Shown here piece after piece: positions 34,956 to 48,510 of a DNA stretch of 64,000 bases (within the stretch, counting starts at the first letter, position 1; the number at the start of each line of letters is the position of its first letter). The notes under the pieces were generated by a model. The model did no database searches, was not told where the DNA came from, and worked only from the letters and a program-made list of their open reading frames with translations. The translations under genes and the position numbers were made by a program. The DNA lies in the NCBI GenBank assembly GCA_933207985.1, contig OW240917.1, positions 114,853,646-114,917,645 on the forward strand, in the 5' to 3' direction. The stretch is from Pelobates cultripes. Its lineage: Eukaryota; Chordata; Amphibia; Anura; Pelobatidae.

Positions 34956-36110
34956 TTAAAAGACCACTAAATGCAACTGGAGCACTTCATCTCAATGTTC
35001 GTTTTAACTCTACAATGTAAAACACGGTAGTTTTGGAGAAACTGCAATGTTCATATTGCAGGGTTAAACACGCCTCTAATGGCGGTCTAATTGGATGCTT
35101 TCCTGTTAAAAGCATTTGACTGGATGTGCACCGCCACGTCATCCCCAATTCACTCCTTTGAGGAGCACCAGATTGGACATTCACCATGGAAGAGATGGTT
35201 CCATCAGGGCCGCCATCAGGGGGTGACAACTATGATGGTTGTCACGGGCCCGGCGGCCCGGGAGGGGTGTAGTGGCGGAACTGCCGCTGGTGCAGTTGCA
35301 CCGGGGCCCGCACGCTGTTGGGGCCTATCGGGTGGCCCACGCAATAAGGGCCACCCAATGAGCCTTATATCTTCAGGGGCAGCACTGTGGCCTTGTTATA
35401 GCACGACCAGGCTCCTTCAAAGGAAGTCTCACTCCGCGCGGGAGGAGAGCCAGCGTGGACTTGAAGAGGGAGAGCCACGCCGACTCCCATCAGCCCCAGC
35501 CACCTTCCTGCAAAGAAAAGGTAAGAAACAAGAGGGTGGCTGAAAAATGAGCTGTGTGTGTGTATGTAAGTGTGTATGGATGTCAGTTTCTGTATGCATG
35601 TATGAATGTATGTATGTCTGTCAGTATGTCTGTATGTATGTATGAATGAATGTATGTATGTCTGTATGTCATTATGAATGTATGTATGTGTCTGTATGTC
35701 CTTATGCATGTGTGTCTGTATGTATGTTAGTATGTGTCTGTTTGTCTCTATGTATGCCTGTGTGTATGTCTCAGTATGTGTGTGTCAGTATGTATGCCTA
35801 TATGTCTGTTTCAGTATGTGTGTCTGTTAGTATGTATCTGTGTTTGTGTATCTGTGTGCTTTTGTATCAGTGCGTGTATTCCCGTGGGTGGGTTTTGGAG
35901 GAGGTCCCTGTGGGTGGGCTTCGAGGCGGGCCCCTTGGGGCCCAGACCGTAAGCTGAGTTAGGGCCCCCAACCTTTCTGGTAGCGTCACTGGGTTCCACT
36001 ATGACATCACATGATGCAGATCAGGCAGCAGTACGAAGGTTAGCTCAGTGCTGAAAAAAAGGTGTTAGGAATGCAGGTTTGCATTCCTAACACAATAGTG
36101 TTCCTGTAAA
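34956..36110. mobile_element. T2-like MITE split by a nested GC-rich repeat, copy B
   Basis: Same layout as 16944-18104. The nested part spans about 35202-35990, with the TATG-type microsatellite at about 35552-35877. Unlike copy A it has 'ccatggaagagatggttcc' in place of a duplicated 'caccagattggacattcacc'. Confidence 0.55.
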
Positions 36111-36502
36111 GGGAAGTCCCTGGTCCTGGCTTGCCTTTAGGGAACGGTTTAGCTCTGCCTCTGTCCTTCCGTTTCTCAGATTCTTGGGCTTTGACCAATA
36201 ATACCTTTATGTTGAATAAAACCAATAAGGCTGCTCTGTTGATTAAAATTATGAATTCCCTTATTTCTTCATGTCATATCATTTGGTGCACAAATTGTGA
36301 AAGGAGAGTTAGCTCAGTTGTACCCATGTTTGCTGCTTAAACCTGCTCAGTAAATCCTCTATTAATAAGCAAAATCTGCATGCATAAAAAGTAGATTGAT
36401 ATAGAGTTGGGTTCTCATGAATATTGTGTATATTGATATATGTTCTGTGCTCTGCTTATAATTGTTATACTAGAGTGACATGAAGAAAGGAAAATGTCCT
36501 AC

Positions 36503-36727
36503 CCAAGGAACTGAGCACCAGAAGGACCAACTTCAATGAGACGACTAGAAAGACCTTCTCCTTCCACCATTGGAGGCATTGTGGCCAACCGATGGCGCTT
36601 GACCAAACGACATGTTACTCGTGTTGGGGCAGTGCATTTCCGGGGTGGAATAATTATTCTTAGTCCATTGTGCCGGCATCCCTTCATGGCCCCTCCACGA
36701 GCATCCACCATGAAACTAACAAGGAAA
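36503..36727 (-). CDS. ANK2: ANK2 first ZU5 exon '[12 protein letters not shown]', copy B
   Basis: 225 bp with the DAR triad for beta-spectrin binding. It reads [10 protein letters not shown] where copy A and, from memory, vertebrate ankyrin-B read [10 protein letters not shown]. This is the one amino-acid difference I found between the two copies. Confidence 0.95.
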
Positions 36728-37020
36728 CTGGGAAGAAAGTGCAATAAGATACATAAATATCAATGCAATGTAACATATCACATGCAGGATCAGCTAAATC
36801 AGCAATTCACTTGAATATAATTATTTTCTCTTGCCCACACTGCTTCATACCTTGGGTGAAACCAAGGTATATATATATTTTATATGTCATCAGTGAAACT
36901 GGAATATATGGAATAAAGCTACAACAGCTGTCTTCTAAGAATTCATATTTGAAGAACTGTAACCAGTTAATTTAAACATATTTGGGCATTTAGATAATTT
37001 GCAATAAAGCCAAGCTTTAT

Positions 37021-37414
37021 TATAGGACCACTATAGGCACCCAGACCACTTCAGAAAAACTGCTATGTTTACACTGCTGGGTTAATCCAGCCTCTAGTGA
37101 CTGTCTCCGTGACAGCAACAAGAGGCCGCTTCTGCGTCAGATAAGATCCCCATAGGAAAGCATTGAGTAATGCTTTCCTATGGGCGGGTTTAAATGCGTG
37201 CGCGCCACTGGCTGCGCATGCGCATTCGGCCCCATTCGGGAGCTGACGTCAGCGGGGAGGAGAGGTCACCTGCGCCTGGTTCCCGCTGGCGCTATATTAA
37301 GGTAAGTGGCTGAAGGGGTTTTAACCCTTTCAGCGCCAAGGGAGGGGGGCACTCCCAGAACTTATAGTGCCAAGAAAACGGGTTTGTTTTCCTGGCACTA
37401 TAGGATCCCTTTAA
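37021..37414. mobile_element. T2-type hairpin MITE, copy B
   Basis: Partner of 19021-19432. It keeps the hairpin CCCATAGGAAAGCATT/AATGCTTTCCTATGGG that copy A has lost, but lacks about 72 bp that copy A keeps between 'cttcag' and 'aaaaactgc'. Right tip TTAA at 37411-37414. Confidence 0.75.
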
Positions 37415-37727
37415 GGACCATGGTCATTTAGGCAGCAATGCAAAGGGAGTTAATTTACCAGTATGGGGTAAGTGTATTAGTTTACAAACTGTGCTGTGTT
37501 TCTATATCCTATGGCACAGTTTAAAGGCCCACCAATAGAAATGACCCCACAATTTAGAACATACAACACAAAACCTAGGTTATTTTACTTAAGGGATTTA
37601 TCAGACATTAAGCAATGCGTCTGGAATGTAAAGAAAAATCTGATTCCAATCTAACAGAGTGGCTTATCAGAGGGAGATTAATTAACACAGAAAATAAATA
37701 AAATCTGGTTATACCTGTAGGGTGAAT

Positions 37728-38095
37728 TTAAAAGACCCAGGCCACTACATCTCAATTAAATGTTCTGGGTGCAGTGGTCCTTTAGTTCTAACTCTGCAAT
37801 TTAAAACATTGTAGTTTCTTAGAAGCATCAATGTTTCCACTAGATGATTAAATCCACCTCTAGAGCCGGTCTTTCTGACAGCCAGAAGAGGTGCTTCCAC
37901 TGCACTGACCAGAACAGTCTCATAACAGTGCACTGAATTCAATACTTTCCTATGCATGCGTATTAGTGTCCAATGTGGATGACGCTGCAGTCGCATGATG
38001 TCATGGGAGGTGGAGGGGCTAAAACAAATCTGCAAATAGGGCACTATAGCATTAAGAATACAGGTTTGTATTCCTGACGCTATAGTGTGCCATAA
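37728..38095. mobile_element. Degenerate T2-type MITE, copy B
   Basis: Same element as 19741-20108, starting TTAAAAGACCCAGGCCACTA. Confidence 0.6.
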
Positions 38096-41000
38096 AATAG
38101 AGCATTTTTATTTTATTACTTAAGAATATGAAGAGTACATACAGGCCAATAATATATATGTGAATAAATTAAATTTGTTATATTTTACAGAGCCTAATTG
38201 AATCCAATGGTATTTTTAATCAGAAGTAAAGGATTAAAGTAGTTACATAACCCTTTAAAGTCAATTGGTTTGTATATCAAAAACAATACTTATAAAAATA
38301 GGGGGAAAATGCATTCAAACAAAACATTCATTAGCGAACACAAGCTATAATTCATTTCACATGCTGTTGATTGGATAAAGAGCATCTACAACTCAATGGA
38401 TAACAGATGGAAAATATATCAGGTATAATATAATTTCCCATAGGAAGGACTGACATGCATAACAAAATACATTCATATGGTGCACATTTTTGGAACATGC
38501 ACATATTATTACAAAAACCACTGAACGCTTTACCATGAATATTAGTATTTGTTCATGTTATCACTAATATTCAGAGTATACAGAATCATGTTGATGATTC
38601 CAAGGAAGATACAAAACACTTAAAACAAAGGCACTAATTAGTTAATGTTTCACATCCTGTTTTGGTAAAATGTTATAAATGTATCATTATACAGTTTGTC
38701 TAACTCTTTAGTGGATTCATTCTATTTGGTTTATCATAATGAGGCACTTGCATACTTTTGATATTAAACTGCTGTAAAATACTATTAATGAATATATGTT
38801 TAAAGTATTTATTTTAAATCAATTTTGACTTCACAAATCAGGTAAGTAGCTGAAAATTATCATATCTCTGGCACATGTCATAATGTTATAAACTCACAAT
38901 ACACAACACTTGTGTATTGGGTTTCCTTCTATCTCTACAGCAAGTAGATTCTCCAATGTTTTAGAACTCAAAATTCCATGATGCTTTGGCTGGAAAAAAC
39001 ACCATGGGAGGTGTAGTTCCAAAACAGCTGGGGATAAAAAATTTTGGGCAGCCTTGCTCTTTGGACTTAGGTGGCCCAAATAAAACAAGACCTGCTGCCA
39101 TGCATTTGAAAGTATATGCGCTGAAGCATGTACTGCATTTTTCATTGCACATGTTCACATATTAGAAGTTATCTTTAGTTTAATTTAGTGTCTAAGAGAA
39201 GTGAAACAATGGAGGAATAATTTGGAAGGATGGGACTCCGCTCCAAAACCGTGACAGTCCTGTCAGACTCAAAAGAGCCATTGACATTTCATGTGCTTAC
39301 ACATATTTCTTTGAAACCTTGCTAAAAAGAATGAGACCACACTAGCATTAGTATTTGTTTGTTACCAATAAATATATAGCTTTTCATAAAGTCTAGTATT
39401 TATTATAGCATCTGCTGTTATATACAACTTTTCATATGACTTCATTGTGATGGAGGTGCTTGAATGAACTAATATTGAAAAATGTAAACAAAGAACCAAA
39501 CTGCTTATTATAATTTTTTTTACAAATTATTTTGCAAGTTTTAACAAGTAGACAAACAATCCAAAACCAATTTACTGCCACTAAGAGACACTATAACGAA
39601 AACGATCCAGAAACAGAATTGTAGACAATTCTGCACACAAGTTGGAGCAATGTATGATTTACCAGCAGCTGTAGATGGATTAGAACCACTTAGTGGGGTT
39701 ATATTTTGGGAGGAAAACAACATAAAACGCACTGAATATACCAAATAAAAAATAACAATTGGTTTATGATTAGCATTCCAGGGAATCAAACAGGTGGAAG
39801 CATGAGTATTGGTATATTCAAACCTATCAGGGTGCTTTAATGTTTAACACACAGTAATAAAACCTCAGTCAGTGATATCAAATCAATATCTATGTAGGTA
39901 ATTGTAGGTATTGTTGTAGGCAAGAGATTTTGTTAAATCTTTTTAGCAACAGATAAACTTTACGTTTTGCATGGGGTTTTTTTGTTTTGTTTTTTTAAAT
40001 GGATCATTTATGTTTCTAAAGACATTTTTTGGAATGACCTCACATTAAAAGACATGGACCTTTGGATTCCTTATTCTAATTGTGTTAATTTTTAAGCAAT
40101 TATGTAAGAATTTGAATGTGGGGTATATTATTCAGTTTTGTTGCCACAGTGCAAAGTCAAGAATCATACAATTACATAATTAAACTTTTCATGTCAGACA
40201 ATCAAAAGAGTTCTGACATGTGGGTGATTATGGAAAAGCCTATAAAAATATATATTTTAAAAAACATCACAAAGATGTGTCAATACATTCTTTTTAAATA
40301 GGTTCACCATTTTTCAATAATTCATTCGAGTATATACCTAACTTCCACTTTTTGATTGCCGGTCCATTTATTTATTTATTATTTTAATATTGATAACCAG
40401 AGGAGGCTTAGATGTGAGCTCAATATGACCACTGCGGCCAACAGACAGGTTGGTTGAGATCTTTTAACTTGAAATAAAAGTGCTAACATCTACATAGATT
40501 CGTGTAAACTCTTGCTATTTTTCAAGTGTCAAAGCCACATCAAAATGTATTATAAGTACTGAAAGTGATAATTGCAGGGACACCATGATGTTTATCTTTA
40601 AAGAATAACTCTGGGGCAAAGTTCTAAAAGTGGAGTTAGTTGCCATAGGAGTCATGACTATTAATACACACCAGTACAGATGTATCACCAACTAGTTCTC
40701 CTGCTTATCCTCTATACTATACTAATATACTAGCAGAATAACACGGGAGAAACAGTTTGCCAACGCGTTGGACTATCTACTGGGTATTATCTGTTAGTAG
40801 CAGCTTGTAGGGTTAACTATTTTACTGGTATTACTGGTTCTGGTGGATACATGTACTGAATGTTTGCGCAGCACTTGTTTTGTATATTTCTTTCACGGAT
40901 TTGTTTGGTGCATGTTATAGGCATAAAGTGTGAAGCTGCAGACAATAATTTCAATTTTCTGTTGTGGTTATTAGAGTAAAAAAAGATTTACATTTAAAAA

Positions 41001-41816
41001 TAGCATGTATTATAATTTTTTTTAGTATTTTCTCTTTGAATTTGTATTTTTAGTGCTTTTACCATTTCTTATTTTACTGGTATGTTATGTGTTAATAAGT
41101 TTAAAGGGTAACCATAATAGTTCTACACGTATTGGGTTAAATGTAGTTTATCAGTGGAAATAAAGTACTTTTGCATCTAATTGATTCATTAGTTGCAATA
41201 CAGAAGTCCAATAATTATTAATTAACATGAATGTTATGTTTAGTGGGAGAAGAGTTGTACAGTTGCTCGCTGGTGCTTATTTGAATAGAAGATGAATTTT
41301 ATCTGTAATAATGATTTGCAATTCAGATCACCCAAATTAGCAAATCAAGGAATATCTTAGCAAGTAGAGTGTGATAAAATACACAGTAAAGTATTCCCTT
41401 TACATGGAAGACTGTACAATGCCCTACACATACTAAACAAACAAAAAAAGCTAATTACACTTTTCAATTTTAAGTATCGTTTGAAAGACTTATATAAGTA
41501 TTTATAAAGTATTAAAAATAATAATAAAAAAATGAAATGATCCATACATATAGCTATGCATTTTACATGTATAGGTGTGTCAAGGTCGTGTGCTTGAAAT
41601 ATGTATACTAATCATTAGCGGGTATGTAAATCCAATTTTATCTTTATAGTTTATCATACTGTTACTGGTTTTTATTTAGTTGTATTGTATTATATATTTT
41701 TTTGTAAATAGTCAGCATTTAAATAGAAGTGAACACATTAAAGCATCCTGATGCAAGTTGCCTTTATGGTAGTGGGAACAAGTTAATCACTTATTCAACA
41801 CAAAACTCAAGTTCAC

Positions 41817-41852
41817 CTGCTGTTGTCTCGGTCAAGACATGGAGATAGGTGG
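41817..41852 (-). CDS. ANK2: ANK2 36-bp micro-exon (HLSPCLDRDNS), copy B
   Basis: Identical to 23842-23877. Both splice sites kept (TTGCAG, GTGAAC). Twelve codons, so inclusion is optional for the frame. Confidence 0.75.
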
Positions 41853-44658
41853 CTGCAACAGAACAGATCATTTAGAAATGAGAAAAGAGGAAAGGAAAAC
41901 AAGGAAGAAGATACGTCACAAATACAGTAAAATAGTAAGAGCCAGGAATAAAAAAAGAAAAGAAAGAAGAAAATAGTTCAGCGTGAAAACCTATAACATC
42001 CACTGCATTTAAAGTATTTCTGCTAACTCTGCTGTCATTTATTTTGAAAAATAGTAGACTTTGTGTTTTATTCTCCCAACACATTATAATATATGTAATA
42101 TTATTACATTTTGTTATGTAATAATAATTTAGCCCTGCAGAATCTTGCATTATTACTTCTTGTTGCGATTACTGCAATTCCCGCAGGGACAATCAATTAC
42201 TTGTATTTCCAGTCTACTTTCATTCTTCTCCCACCTCATTCTGACTTTGCCAAACACATAAGCTTACATTAACAGATAGACGTAAATCACTGGACAGGAA
42301 TAAGGAAGTTAATCAAGTTGAGACGAATTACCTAGCCTACCAAGATACTGGAAAGACAGATGCAGTAGAAACGTTTCTACCTTTATATAGTGTTACTAGG
42401 AAGATTGCTTAGTATTAGCTACAAACAAACATGGATCTGTATACTTTAAAAATGTATACTAGCTAATGCTGAACAGATTAAGATTCAATACAATATTATG
42501 TATCATGTGTCTTATTTGATAGCCCACATGTTTTTTATTATTCCTAATTGGAAACCGGCTTATATTGGCAGCAGAGTAAGCAGGTTCCCAGTAAGGCCTG
42601 TAAACTCTAGTAGAACTAACAATAAGTAAACTAATAATTGTATGCACATCTTGAGAAGAGAGAAATTAGACATCACAGAAACATTGAAAGTCATTTGAAG
42701 GTTAAATAATGTTGAAAAATGAAGCATTTTCAGCAAAAAGAAAATTATTGATTAATATAAGATGAATGGTCAAAGATTGGGGTAACATTGAAAACAAAAG
42801 CTAATCTATGTAAAAACTGTTAGAGATACTTGGAATATGCTTTCAGATGAAGTACACTAACACATGAAATTAAGAATACAGAGGGATTGAATAAAGTTGG
42901 TTTAAAGAAATAACGAAATAGACGGTTACATAAAAGGCAGACTAATGACTGTCATTGTTTTCATCTTTAGATACAATATTTTTGTAAAACCCTGTAAAAC
43001 TACCTGAAGTGTAATTGTCCCCATGTAGTTGAAGAGAAGCATGTTGCCTAATCTAGTACCAACCAGTAGAGGCCACAAAGTTAAAATGGTACTAGTTTAG
43101 AGGCTCGGCTAAAGTAACTAGTCGTTTTCATTGACCGTGTGTTTATAGCGATGACTTTATTTTGGTATTCATACTTAGGAGTTTAATCACAAAACAGTTA
43201 GTTTAGTTAGTTGGCAATCACAATGCAGGCAAGCTGTAAACATTCTCCAGCATGTCTTGTTTTAAACTACATTTTTCAAGTTGTTGGTCATCTCTTTACA
43301 GATGAAAAATGCTGCTAGAGAACAAGACTATAATTCAGTATCACTGGAACACATTTTGGATACAATGCACAAATTGACAAAAATCAGAGTTATTCGGTTT
43401 ATTAATAGAATTGCACATATACAGGTAAGTATAAATGCTGTCAGAATGAAAATGTGTATACTCTCTCCCTTATTGGCATGTGACCAGTGTAGTCCGTTAA
43501 CATACAGCTTCTGAGCTGTTTTAATGCTATATTTACCATCATGTTTTTCCAGGGTGGAACATTCAGACATCTTCCCCTAAGGTACAGCAGTATATGGATT
43601 GCTACCAAAACGGTACATATATTTGTGCTTGTTAGTTCATTATAGTGATTCATTTCAGTCCTAATTTGCTGTAATTTAATGCTTGGGGCTTGAAGAAAGT
43701 TTCAGTGAATAAATATTTGAACTTATAATAGCTGGTGTTTAACAGTATCCATTACAATCATGCTATCAGCAATGTGCATAATTATCTTTTAATTCCAGTA
43801 GGCATTCTGCACTATTAACAATGAAATGCTTCCAAATGTATCTAACATCCATGGAAACATTCCTCAACTACTGTGGCATCTGCACATAGGCTACAGTACT
43901 AGCATTACCGGAAGGCACACACACACACAAAGACAAACTAATCTGGAGAAATTCTCCAACTCAGTTTTCCAATGTGGATTTCTATTTGCACAATTTAGTG
44001 AAGTTTAGTGAATACATCAGGCACTTGAATATTCAGGACAAAGCAATGGATCATGGAACTGCTTCCACCTACAAATTACAACATGCTCCATTTTGAAGTG
44101 CATTGCAAGAGGTCTACAAAGATGGTCACAAGATCTTTTGTCCACACTCTTAATAAGCTAAAAGGAACAAAGACAGTAGTGTATTAACATAGGTGACCAA
44201 AAAAAGCTCACAAGGATGTACATTAACTTTTTTGCTCTGGCCAATTTTTGACTCAAAGGCAGTTTTAGAGCTTCAATGTACTTTAAGACCCATTGCTAAC
44301 AAAAGATGCATTTACATTTAAACTAGCTAGTGAATGTAATAAACATGTTCACTTGTGGATTTTTTTTTTAAATTATACCACGTTATTATTACACTATGCC
44401 TCACACAAATGACAGTCTTACTCCCATTTAGGAGTAACATCACACAAAAAATATATGTACTTACGAAGATTGTAATATGCATCATGATTCCTGTTTCCAT
44501 TGGTATTTAAAAGTTACAGATGATACACAAAAACAACCCAAACAACTCAATGAAATACATCTTGCACGATGAGGCACTATCAGTTCTAAAATCTATTTGA
44601 TAAGGTAGTATATATAATAATGGTCAATATATTACTTAGTTTGTGCCCCTGTACTTAC
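41853..44658 (-). other. ANK2 intron, copy B
   Basis: About 2.8 kb with no recognised exon or named repeat. Copy B carries about 40 bp ('tatagcgatgactttatttt' region, near 43144) that is absent from copy A. Confidence 0.7.
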
Positions 44659-44762
44659 CCAGAATGAATAGGACTAGATGAAAGCGCCACATTATCTAGA
44701 TTGTCTGTCCCCCAGCTGAGACGGTAAGTGTTCTGATCTGCTTGCTTAGCTAAGTACGTCAC
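44659..44762 (-). CDS. ANK2: ANK2 linker exon '[18 protein letters not shown]', copy B
   Basis: 104 bp, same reading as 26648-26751. Acceptor TTTCAG, donor GTAAGTA. Confidence 0.93.
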
Positions 44763-45478
44763 CTGAAAGGTCACAAAGACTGAATTATGTCACATACTAT
44801 AAATGCCTGAACAATATAACAGCAAATGGTCTATATTAATGACACGACAAAAGAGAAGAGAATTAACAAAAGTAATCAACCATGTACAAGTATATTAAAG
44901 TGCCTGTCTGTACACGGATATTGACTGGACTGTTCAATTATTAATAATTACAACAAAACGCAAGCCCAAGCTAGCTCACAGACGGACTATCACTATACGG
45001 GGATTTACAGTGCAAGTGCAACTACTTTCGAGATCCACTGTCAAGCTAACAACAAAACTATTTATAGAAGAATACCAGAGCTTTCACTTTGACATTTCAC
45101 TTCTTATAGGATGGCAGTCACTTGATTTACATTTTTTTACTTTTCTGAAAATTGGACTCCAATTATGGGACCAAATCTATGTATCTGCCCATCCATCTAT
45201 CAGTCTACATCTCGGTCTATAAATCCCATCTATCCATCCACAACCCACTCTATCTTGATGGCATAGTGGTCACATGCTATATTGTGCTACACTGGAGCTT
45301 TTAGAGTGCTTGTTATGTTGGTTATATATCAGGAAAGGGCACTGGGAGCTTGTGATAACGCAGCATTAGGCTTTATCCCCTTGTTCTAATGTCCTTAAGA
45401 CAGAGTGTAATAACAGACGGCAACAACATTCCTGACATGGGGCAATCCGTTTAAAGATTGACTGGAAGGTATACTCAC
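44763..45478 (-). other. ANK2 intron, copy B
   Basis: 716 bp, AT-rich, nothing else recognised. Confidence 0.7.
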
Positions 45479-45581
45479 CTGTTCATGGGGGATGATCATG
45501 GTGTCATCTATCATGGCACTGCCTCTCAGGTACGATGCATGGCTCAGGGTGTGTGCCCTGTCTGAACTGAAGGATTGCAGG
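45479..45581 (-). CDS. ANK2: ANK2 linker exon '[16 protein letters not shown]', copy B
   Basis: 103 bp. The preceding exon (49966-50110) ends GAC AG| and this one starts with C, giving ...[14 protein letters not shown] as in ankyrin-B. Donor GTGAGT. Confidence 0.94.
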
Positions 45582-47671
45582 CTGGTTGGTGGGCACATGT
45601 AAAAACCAGAAGCAGTGTTGGGTGTGTGGAGGTGAGATGAAAGGAAAAAGCAAGGGAATGAAAAAAGTGAGCTATTAGCATTGGATGCAGCTTCCAGGGG
45701 AGAAAACTTACGCAGGTTCTCTGAGACCAATCACCACAGTACATTCACTACTTAACTTCTTCATGACCAGAATTGGGAAGTTACATTATATCTTGAGAGG
45801 CACAGCATATGACGTGTCAAGGAAATTAGATGTATAAAGCATAGTTTGCAATATATATATACTTGAAATAGAAAATGTTTTCTAGAAAAAGTACAATAAA
45901 CAAGGACACAAAATATCTCATCCCCTGGAAGATACAGTATAAGACAGTCACATGGTCAGCTATAGGCTTGCTTTTAGTCTGATGCTGATGCTGTACTGGG
46001 GAAAGCTTTCTAAAAAAATAAATGCGCAACTTATGCCTTTTTTTTATGCTTGACAACAAACAGAGGAAAACATTGCAAAATAGCAAGCTGGTTGCTTTAG
46101 CAATCAGAAACACAAAATCACGATGCATTTACGAAAGCAATCTCCTACACAATTTTCCTACACCCACATTAACATACATATTCTAAAGAATGGGGGGAAA
46201 TCTGCAATGTGTCTTTAAATGTTATTCATTTTATAAGTGGCATAGGTTAAGATGACAGTAATGATTGTATTAAAACAAAAAGAAACACTGCATTTGTGAG
46301 CGGCATCTGGTATGGATGCAATTGCTTCCCTCTGTGAGAAGTAAAGATTTTCATGTTTTTTTAAAAACAAAAAAGATTTACAGTTACTCCACCAATCAGC
46401 TTCTGCCGTGTGATTTAGCTGATGGCAGATTAGCTTGCGATATAATCCCCCAACATTCCACAAAACATGCTAATTAATCATCTCTACATAAATTTGAAAA
46501 ATCGAAATATGATGTAAAATATTGATATTTCTGTTGATCGCCCCAGACAGTTTTTTCTAATCTCTTATATTTATTTTTTATTTGTTTACATGAGCAAATG
46601 ATCTGCAAGTGCTATATATATATGTTGAAAAAAAAAAAAAACAACATATTTTTATAATTTTTAACATATAATGGGTTATTACTGCTTCCAAAGCAAGCTT
46701 TATTAGGGCAGCATGGTGTTAAATATAATGACTGGTGCTTGACATTAAGGCATGTATGACATGAAGAACATATAATTAAAAGAGAAGTGGGAGGCATGTT
46801 TAAATGGATGTGTAAATATGACACTTTATGGCATGCAATGTGATACCTACCTAGGCATAGCACTGTGGAAATCATCCACAAAAGGAGCAAAAGAAAAAAA
46901 AAAAAAAACAGAAACCATAAATAATGACAGATAACAGTTAGGAAATGAATTGTAACTGCAGTATTAGTATAAAAAATTGATTTACATGAATCGATGTCAA
47001 GTCCCATAATGTAATTAGTATTGCCTCATTTTTAAGTGGGATGGCATGCTGTTATTTGATATGTTGGGACATCTCAGTTTGCTCTGTACACATCACAGAA
47101 GCAAAAATTGGACACTGTATATTTTAGGGTGACTTTATTTTATTTTGTTATTTTGCAGAAAAACAGAAAACCAAATATGTTTCTTTCATAATTAGAAGTT
47201 CTTATTTTGCACATATGAAAGAAATTAATTTATCAATGGTAAAGTTCCCTTGCCATTGGGGTCACTTTAATAAAGTTGCTACTACATGTTACAGGGTAAT
47301 TCACTAAACTATGACGTTAAATATAAAGAAATACATTTTTAATGTAATAAAGAGGCCTGCTACTAATCTGGAAAGACGTGGAAATTTGTGTGGGTCCTTA
47401 CTGCATTTTCAATCTAGAAAGCCTCAATTAATTTTATTTTCACTACCCCAAGAGTGTCACCAGGACATCAAACACCAATTAAAATCAGTGGCACAGCATT
47501 CACCTAACATTTATAGCAAAATATCCATCCTGCCAGTTTTTCCAGCAGTATCTCCTGCCTCAGTTTAAAACAGGGATGTTTCACTAGGCAAAAGAAAAGA
47601 TTATGCTAACATGTCTAACAACCTTTGATACAAACTTCTGAAGAATGGATATCACCTGTCTCTCCAATGCT

Positions 47672-48008
47672 TTGAAAGGGATACTAGAAGCATCAAAACA
47701 ACTTTAGCGGAATGAAGCAGTTTTGGTTAATAGATCATGCCCCTTCAGTCACACTGCTCAATTCTTTGCCATTTGGGAGTTTATGTTTATGCAACCCTAG
47801 CCATGCCTCCTATGCTGTGACTCACACAGCCTACAAGGAAAAAAAATGGTTTGTTTTCAATCGGATGTTAACTTGCTTTAGAAGTTGTTTTTTTAATCTC
47901 CTGCTCTGCAAATTGAATTTTAATCACAGACAGGAAGGTCTACAAAGCTATCAAAGTGATTACATAGTGTTGAGAATAAAAATCTGTATTCCTAACACTA
48001 TAGAACCC
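47672..48008. mobile_element. Degenerate T2-type MITE
   Basis: Starts 'gaaagggatactagaag' and ends 'attcctaacactatagaacc', matching T2 ends in worn form. TTAA tips are no longer clear. Confidence 0.5.
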
Positions 48009-48510
48009 TCTGACCCCTTCCTCCAACCCCCCTACTCGATCATCCAGCTCAAAAATGGTTAAAAATAAACTTTACTATGATAAACTTGAAATGATAAACA
48101 CGAACTGTGAATGGAAGTTTACCCCTCCCTTTTTCCGTTCTGTACCCCGTTTACTGTGAAAAATCAATAAAGAAAACTACAAATTAAAAATAAACTTTAC
48201 TTGCTCACCCGGGGCTGCGCTCTGTCTCCTTCAACATCATCCAACAGGTGGGGGAGGCTAATGCGCATGCACGGCGTGCGCCTCAGGCCCTCCCCATAGG
48301 AGAGCATTGCTTCAATGATTTCCTATTGGGATTTTATTGATGCTGGATGTCCTCATGCAAGTTTAAACATTAGATGTCTCTTTACAGGACGTGTTTAGGA
48401 AGGCTGTGCAAGTCAAATGCTGGGAGGTGTGAATGGGATGGCATAAACAAACTGATTAGACCAAAACTTCTTCCTTAAGCTAAAGTTGTATTGATGCCTA
48501 ATACATCCCT

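Larger units (their letters stand above)
33368..36502 (-). other. ANK2 intron, copy B
   Basis: About 3.1 kb with the T2-type MITE at 34058-34364 and the nested repeat at about 34956-36110. No exon seen. Confidence 0.7.
36728..41816 (-). other. ANK2 intron, copy B
   Basis: About 5.1 kb, AT-rich, with MITEs at 37021-37414 and 37728-38095 and a MITE fragment near 38945-39060. No exon seen. Confidence 0.7.
28965..46256. repeat. Duplicated ANK2 block, copy B (contig 3)
   Basis: 17.3 kb matching 10967-28244. It is continuous with unique ANK2 sequence on its right, and with unique sequence (28345-28964) on its left, so it is the better-anchored copy. Confidence 0.9.
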
